A DNA stretch of 64,000 nucleotides, taken from positions 26,379 through 90,378 of the forward strand of contig JAGNKX010000019.1 in assembly GCA_017999915.1 (NCBI GenBank), read 5' to 3'. Under the pieces are notes generated by a model, which saw only the letters and a list, made by a program, of their open reading frames with translations, was not told the DNA's origin and ran no database searches. The translations under genes and the position numbers were made by a program. This DNA is from Spirochaetota bacterium. Its GTDB lineage: Bacteria > Spirochaetota > UBA4802 > UBA5550. Positions 59,319 through 64,000 of the stretch are shown here, in pieces. Every line of letters begins with the position of its first letter. Within the stretch, counting starts at the first letter, position 1.

Positions 59319-61139
59319 ATGATGCGGATCAGCGCCCGGACTATAACGGGAACGCCGACCGTTTTCATTGCGTCCATGGTATTGGTCGTACTGCTCTTCA
59401 CCGCTGACGTAACCGCGTCCATGCTCCTTTCAGAAGAGGGTATTTCCCCTGCCCGAAGCTCAGAGTATGTTCGCACCCAGAGCAGGAACGCGTCCACTGA
59501 CGCGGATGCCGTAAATTATAACCCGGCGGGCTTGTCTTTTCTCCAGAACGGCGGTATATTTTTAATAATAAATTCCGTAAATCAATACACTCAGAAAGGA
59601 GACTCCATCCGCATGTGGGGCAACCAGGGAGCCAATTCGTTCAATAGGCTTATTAATCCCCTTCAGAGCCAGTACCAATCGAACAACAGATATCTAACCT
59701 CCATGGCAACGGCGGCTCCGACTAACTTTAGCTTTATCTTCAAGCGCGAAAATTGGGCGGTTTTTGCCGATGTATCTTATTTGCGGGGTCAGCCCGGGGC
59801 AACCTTCACCCAAAGCGCCTCAACGATGGACAGGCTTCTCATCGCGTACAATACCGTTCTGGCTTCGCGGTTTTCCCAGGAACTGGTAAGTGTTTACAGT
59901 AGAAGCAAGTTGAAGCGCCAGGAATTCCATATCGGCGCTACTATCGGCGCGTCCTACGCCTTTCTAGAACAGCTTTCAGGGTCCCTGTCTCTGCGATATA
60001 TTAATGTTAAGGCAAACACCGGCATAACGCAGACCCCTTATCTCGCACTGGCCACCAACGACACGTCCCTTGCCCGGTACCAGGTCCCGCTTAACATCGA
60101 TACGGATGTGTTCGGCAATGGCGCGGGCATCATCTTGGGTATCGATTACAAGCCGCTGGACAACCTGAATCTCTCGGCCCGCATGGAGTATTATCCGCCC
60201 ATGGTGCTGAACAAGAAGACCAATAAATTCATAGCCAATCCGGTCATAGCGCAGTCGGGACAGCTTAATGAATTCTGCGACGGGGTCTGGCCCCTTGTAT
60301 TCAATGACCGGATCAACGGCGGAAGCGTGGGGAATATCTTCAACATGGCGGTGATGGACCCGCGCTACCGAAAAAGCATATCAAACAAGGTCAAGGCCAC
60401 CTATCCGCTTTCCCTGTCGCTGGGATTGTCCTACCGCATCATCCCGGCGCTGAAGATCGATACCTCCGCGGACCTGACCTTTCCCCGGGCCAGGGACCTG
60501 GACGGTGCGGAGCGCAACTGGAACATGATCGGCTACAGGCTGGGCCAGAGCCTCGAGTGGAACGCGACTACCTGGGTTTCCATCAGCGCCGGGTATTCTT
60601 ACAACGATTTCGGCCTGCGTTCGGAAAAAAAGACCGAGTATGACGATCTCCTCTCGAGCCACACGGTCGGGGCCGGGTGCTCCCTCAAACCGTGGGACTT
60701 CTTGACTATAAATGTGGGCAGTTCATATTCCTTCTTTACGCCGGAGCAGCACAGCCATCGCGATTACTTCGATTCGATCCTGTTTGGGAGCTCCTTCGCG
60801 TATTACCATGGCTGGAGCCAGAAGCTGGTAAGGAACGAATGGTCGGTTTCCGTGGGCGTCACCTTCTCGTTCTACCCGGTCGCGGCGGCCATGAGGAAAA
60901 AGGCTGAGGAGCATTACTGGAAGGGCATGTCGCTCTATCTCTCGAATGATATTGATTCTGCGGTCAACGAATTCAAATCCGCGCGGACCTATAATCTTTA
61001 TTACAAGGACGTCGGGAAAAAGGTCAAGGACCTTGAGGATCTGCAGAAAGTCATAAAGAAGAATATGCAGCAGGAAAAGGAAGATAAGATTGAAGAGCAG
61101 AAAAAAGGCGGGGAGGTTCACAAGGATGAAAACAATTAA
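59319..61139 (+). CDS. FadL/OmpP1-like outer-membrane beta-barrel protein with C-terminal TPR-like tail
   Basis: A 606-residue protein (640 if ATG 59217 is used). ATG 59319 gives a typical signal peptide (RTITGTPTVFIASMVLVVLL) and is preferred. Mature residues start with a FadL-type pattern RNASTDADAVNYNPAGLSFL, followed by many amphipathic strands ending in aromatic residues (LSGSLSLRYINVKANTGITQ, LGLSYRIIPALKIDTSADLT, SVSVGVTFSFYPVAAAM). The barrel is followed by a periplasmic helical tail of about 80 residues with a TPR-like unit (GMSLYLSNDIDSAVNEFKSA) and Lys/Glu coiled coil. FadL-type proteins move hydrophobic compounds across the outer membrane. Its end overlaps the next gene by 14 bases. 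Confidence 0.78.
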   Translation: MMRISARTITGTPTVFIASMVLVVLLFTADVTASMLLSEEGISPARSSEYVRTQSRNASTDADAVNYNPAGLSFLQNGGIFLIINSVNQYTQKGDSIRMWGNQGANSFNRLINPLQSQYQSNNRYLTSMATAAPTNFSFIFKRENWAVFADVSYLRGQPGATFTQSASTMDRLLIAYNTVLASRFSQELVSVYSRSKLKRQEFHIGATIGASYAFLEQLSGSLSLRYINVKANTGITQTPYLALATNDTSLARYQVPLNIDTDVFGNGAGIILGIDYKPLDNLNLSARMEYYPPMVLNKKTNKFIANPVIAQSGQLNEFCDGVWPLVFNDRINGGSVGNIFNMAVMDPRYRKSISNKVKATYPLSLSLGLSYRIIPALKIDTSADLTFPRARDLDGAERNWNMIGYRLGQSLEWNATTWVSISAGYSYNDFGLRSEKKTEYDDLLSSHTVGAGCSLKPWDFLTINVGSSYSFFTPEQHSHRDYFDSILFGSSFAYYHGWSQKLVRNEWSVSVGVTFSFYPVAAAMRKKAEEHYWKGMSLYLSNDIDSAVNEFKSARTYNLYYKDVGKKVKDLEDLQKVIKKNMQQEKEDKIEEQKKGGEVHKDENN

Positions 61140-64000
61140 CGTGAAACCTGATAACTATATATATGCCATTGTATTGGCCTTAATCGTGTCCCTATCATCG
61201 GGCTGTAACGGTTATATGAAATCAAATAACCTGTCGCAGCTGCTTTACGGACTCGTTTACACTACGAAACCGTTGCTGAATCCACTCGTAATAAGCGCTA
61301 CAGGCCCAACCTCGATATATCTGGAACGGCCGATCCTTGTCACATCGGGAAATCCATTACCGACAGTGCAGGCCTGGATCGGTGATTCCACCCAAATCAC
61401 CATGGATTATACTACGGGGACGGTGGGCGGAATAATTACAGCAGGGCCTATTGACGTATCGGGTGGACCCTATCCCTTTGTGGGCCTGGCGGGAAATACG
61501 ACATACGATGTTTATGTGGTTGCGAAGAACAGTGAGGGGTTTTCTGTTCAGAAGGCTTTTGCGACTACGGGGGGTAGCGCACCTGTATTGAATCCGCTGA
61601 GCATATCCGGTACAACATCAACCTCGATAACATTGGTTGACCCGAGTTTTTACAATCCAGGAAATCCGGCGACAGCACCGGATCAGACACGAACCGCCTA
61701 CATCGGCTATAATGGGATCATATCGGTAGATTATAATACCGGATTAGTGACCAACGATTTAGGATCTGTGGATTTATATACTACTACTCCTTTAGATTAT
61801 CCCTTTGTGGGCCTAACACCCAATACGGCATACCGGATTATCGTAGTTGCCGAAAACGCCTCAGGCTTTACAATTCGCGAGATAGTGCAGAATACGGCGC
61901 CAGCGGCGCCGGTGCTTGGTCCACTATCTATTAACGCCACCAGCACCTCCACCCAGGTCGATATTGATGCGGTGACCTTTGTATCATCAGGCAATCCGGC
62001 GGTAACAACTGGGGATGCCTACATCGGTGTTAATGGGGCCATAACTGTAGACGGGATGGGGATTGTAGGCGGCACTTTTACCGGTCCCCAGGCTGTATCC
62101 ACGTTGGCAGGGACCTCCTTCGCGGGCCTGACACCGAGCACGTTCTACCGGATTATCCTGGTTTCATCGAATGCATCCGGCGCATCGATACGTCAGATGG
62201 TGTACTTCACGGGGCCCGCTGCGCCGGCACTGGGACCGTTATCAATTAACGCCACCAGCACCTCCACCCAGGTTGATCTTGATGCGGTGACCTTTACATC
62301 ATCAGGCAATCCGGTTGTAACAACTGGAAATGCCTACATCGGTGTTGAGGGGGCTATAACCGTAGACGGGCAGGGAACTTTAGGCGGCACTTTTACCGGT
62401 CCCCAGGCTGTATCCACGGTAGCAGGAACCTCCTTCGCAGGCCTGACCCCGAACACGTACTACCGGATTATCGTGGTTTCATCGAATGCCTCCGGCGCAT
62501 CGATACGTCAGAAGGTGTATTTCACTGGGCCCTCGGCGCCAGTACTGGGTCCGCTATCAATTAACGCCAGCAGCACCTCCACCCAGGTTGATCTTGATGC
62601 GGTGACCTTTACATCATCAGGCACTCCGGCGGTGACGACAGGGGTTGCCTACATCGGTGTTAATGGGACCATAACTGTAGATGGGCAGGGGACTGTAGGC
62701 AGCGCTTTTGCCGGTCCCCAGGCTGTATCCACGTTGGCAGGAACCTCCTTCGCGGGCCTGACCCCGAACACGTACTACCGGATTATCGTGGTTTCATCGA
62801 ATGCCTCCGGCGCATCGATACGCCAGACGGTGTACTTCACGGGTCCCGCGGCGCCGGTACTGGGTCCGCTATCTATTAATGCCACCAGCACCTCCACCCA
62901 GGTCGATCTTGATCCTGTGTCCTTTACATCATCAGGCACTCCGGCGGTGACGACAGGGGTTGCCTACATCGGTGTTAATGGGACCATAACTGTAGATGGG
63001 CAGGGGACTGTAGGCAGCGCTTTTGCCGGTCCCCAGGCTGTATCCACGGTAGCAGGAACCTCCTTCGCAGGCCTGACCCCGAACACGTACTACCGGATTA
63101 TCGTGGTTTCATCGAATGCCTCCGGCGCATCGATACGTCAGACTGTGTACTTCACCGGGCCCGCGGCGCCGGTACTGGGTCCGCTATCTATTAACGCCAC
63201 CAGCACCTCCACCCAGGTCGATCTTGATCCGGTGTCCTTTACATCATCAGGCACTCCGGCGGTGACGACAGGGGTTGCCTACATCGGCCTTAATGGGACC
63301 ATAACTGTAGATGGGCAGGGGACTGTAGGCAGCGCTTTTGCCGGTCCCCAGGCTGTATCCACATTGGCAGGGACCTCCTTCGCGGGCCTGACCCCGAACA
63401 CGTACTACCGGATTATCGTGGTTTCATCGAATGCCTCCGGTGCATCGATACGTCAGACGGTGTACTTAACCGGGCCCGCAGCGCCGGTACTGGGTCCACT
63501 ATCTATTAACGCCACCAGCACCTCGACCCAGGTCGATCTTGACCCGGTGTCCTTCACGTCATCAGGCACTCCGGCGGTGACGACAGGGGTTGCCTACATC
63601 GGCCTTAATGGGACCATAACTGTAGATGGGCAGGGGACTGTAGGCAGCGCTTTTGCCGGTCCCCAGGCTGTATCCACATTGGCAGGGACCTCCTTCGCAG
63701 GCCTGACCCCGAACACGTACTACCGGATTATCGTGGTTTCATCGAATGCCTCTGGCGCATCGATACGCCAGACGGTGTACTTCACGGGGCCCGCTGCGCC
63801 GGTACTGGGTCCGCTATCTATTAACGCCACCAGCACCTCCACCCAGGTCGATCTTGATCCGGTGTCCTTTGCATCATCAGGCACTCCGGCGGTGACGACA
63901 GGGGTTGCCTACATCGGCCTTAATGGGACCATAACTGTAGATGGGCAGGGGACTGTAGGCAGCGCTTTTGCCGGTCCCCAGGCTGTATCCACATTGGCAG
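61126..64000 (+). CDS. Large tandem-repeat lipoprotein (3' end outside window)
   Basis: The frame from ATG 61126 stays open to the window end: at least 958 residues. The signal peptide ends in lipobox LSSGC (Cys27). After about 25 linker residues come two diverged and then seven near-identical domains of 105 residues, the last cut by the edge. Each begins near LGPLSINATSTSTQVDLD, contains YIGVNGTITVDGQGTVGS and PQAVSTVAGTSFAGL, and ends with LTPNTYYRIIVVSSNASGAS, the closing strands of a fibronectin-III/Ig-like sandwich. It is probably an extracellular, outer-membrane-anchored rod or adhesin. It overlaps the outer-membrane barrel gene by 14 bases with GGGAGG upstream, so both are made together. 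The ligand is unknown. Confidence 0.85.
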   Translation, partial: MKTINVKPDNYIYAIVLALIVSLSSGCNGYMKSNNLSQLLYGLVYTTKPLLNPLVISATGPTSIYLERPILVTSGNPLPTVQAWIGDSTQITMDYTTGTVGGIITAGPIDVSGGPYPFVGLAGNTTYDVYVVAKNSEGFSVQKAFATTGGSAPVLNPLSISGTTSTSITLVDPSFYNPGNPATAPDQTRTAYIGYNGIISVDYNTGLVTNDLGSVDLYTTTPLDYPFVGLTPNTAYRIIVVAENASGFTIREIVQNTAPAAPVLGPLSINATSTSTQVDIDAVTFVSSGNPAVTTGDAYIGVNGAITVDGMGIVGGTFTGPQAVSTLAGTSFAGLTPSTFYRIILVSSNASGASIRQMVYFTGPAAPALGPLSINATSTSTQVDLDAVTFTSSGNPVVTTGNAYIGVEGAITVDGQGTLGGTFTGPQAVSTVAGTSFAGLTPNTYYRIIVVSSNASGASIRQKVYFTGPSAPVLGPLSINASSTSTQVDLDAVTFTSSGTPAVTTGVAYIGVNGTITVDGQGTVGSAFAGPQAVSTLAGTSFAGLTPNTYYRIIVVSSNASGASIRQTVYFTGPAAPVLGPLSINATSTSTQVDLDPVSFTSSGTPAVTTGVAYIGVNGTITVDGQGTVGSAFAGPQAVSTVAGTSFAGLTPNTYYRIIVVSSNASGASIRQTVYFTGPAAPVLGPLSINATSTSTQVDLDPVSFTSSGTPAVTTGVAYIGLNGTITVDGQGTVGSAFAGPQAVSTLAGTSFAGLTPNTYYRIIVVSSNASGASIRQTVYLTGPAAPVLGPLSINATSTSTQVDLDPVSFTSSGTPAVTTGVAYIGLNGTITVDGQGTVGSAFAGPQAVSTLAGTSFAGLTPNTYYRIIVVSSNASGASIRQTVYFTGPAAPVLGPLSINATSTSTQVDLDPVSFASSGTPAVTTGVAYIGLNGTITVDGQGTVGSAFAGPQAVSTLA
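61924..64000 (+). repeat. 315-bp coding tandem repeat array
   Basis: Units start at 61924, 62239, 62554, 62869, 63184, 63499 and 63814, every 315 bases without any indel, so the frame is kept. Units 3 to 7 are almost identical at the DNA level. Single-base variants (for example ACGGTAGCAGG / ACATTGGCAGG and GCAGGCC / GCGGGCC) occur in different combinations in different units, a mosaic pattern expected from gene conversion or unequal crossing-over. The array continues past the window. Confidence 0.95.

Noticed and set aside
61924..64000. Tandem repeat as non-coding satellite
   Set aside because: The period is an exact multiple of three, the frame stays open throughout, and substitutions keep an Ig/FN3-like pattern, so it is coding.

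Overview
The window reads as a stretch of chromosome from a moderately GC-rich, double-membraned bacterium. The best guess is a free-living or environmental spirochaete (Spirochaetota, Leptospira-like). This rests on several traits together: an SMC protein of only about 915 residues, an EF-G-2 type GTPase, a SpoIIE phosphatase with a multi-helix N-terminal membrane sensor, a FadL-type outer-membrane protein, many small lipoproteins (some with relaxed lipoboxes), and the 'alternative GlmU' protein. It is an inference from gene content; no rRNA or marker phylogeny is available here. No prophage, CRISPR array, complete insertion sequence or tRNA was found.

Layout. 1-6 kb: two membrane proteins (the first cut by the window edge), a cysteine-rich 4Fe-4S protein behind a palindromic operator, then a tight operon of M24 aminopeptidase, EF-P, a DUF2273 membrane peptide and a TPR membrane protein. 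6-20 kb: signalling and metabolism (SpoIIE phosphatase, acyl-CoA synthetase, chemotaxis receptor, TspO, 4-alpha-glucanotransferase, UPF0182 protein, aminotransferase, and a CheY / HD-GYP response regulator pair). 20-30 kb: DUF2064 transferase, acetyltransferase-like protein, EF-G-2, alternative GlmU coupled to a TonB-C-like protein, an unusual YihY/BrkB membrane protein carrying an inserted Asp-box beta-propeller, and bS21. 30-42 kb: genome maintenance and nucleotide genes (rarA, pyrE, smc, an acidic zinc-ribbon protein coupled to uvrA) mixed with uncharacterised genes. 42-44 kb: an enolase-superfamily sugar-acid dehydratase and a divergent GntR regulator sharing a perfect 34-bp palindrome.

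44-58 kb: an accessory envelope region with ankyrin and FecR lipoproteins that share a C-terminal module, two paralogous lipoproteins, a TPR-NHL-VWA secreted protein, pcm, small membrane proteins, a methylglyoxal synthase gene remnant, an acetyl-xylan-esterase-like protein lacking its catalytic Ser and His, a HEAT-repeat protein and a large putative glycosyltransferase. 58-64 kb: a thiamine-binding protein, a long AT-rich promoter region, then an outer-membrane beta-barrel gene overlapping a large lipoprotein gene built from near-identical 315-bp tandem repeats that runs off the right edge.

Intergenic DNA is scattered with short palindromic repeats: a 14-bp element (CCGATAGTTATCGG) that recurs beside a GCTCTGACCCC motif, GGGTTTAAACCC-type palindromes, and CGCAGAG repeats. 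One GCTCTGACCCC copy has become the N-terminal coding sequence of a transglutaminase-like gene. The least expected items are the membrane-propeller chimera and the tandem-repeat surface lipoprotein paired with an outer-membrane barrel.
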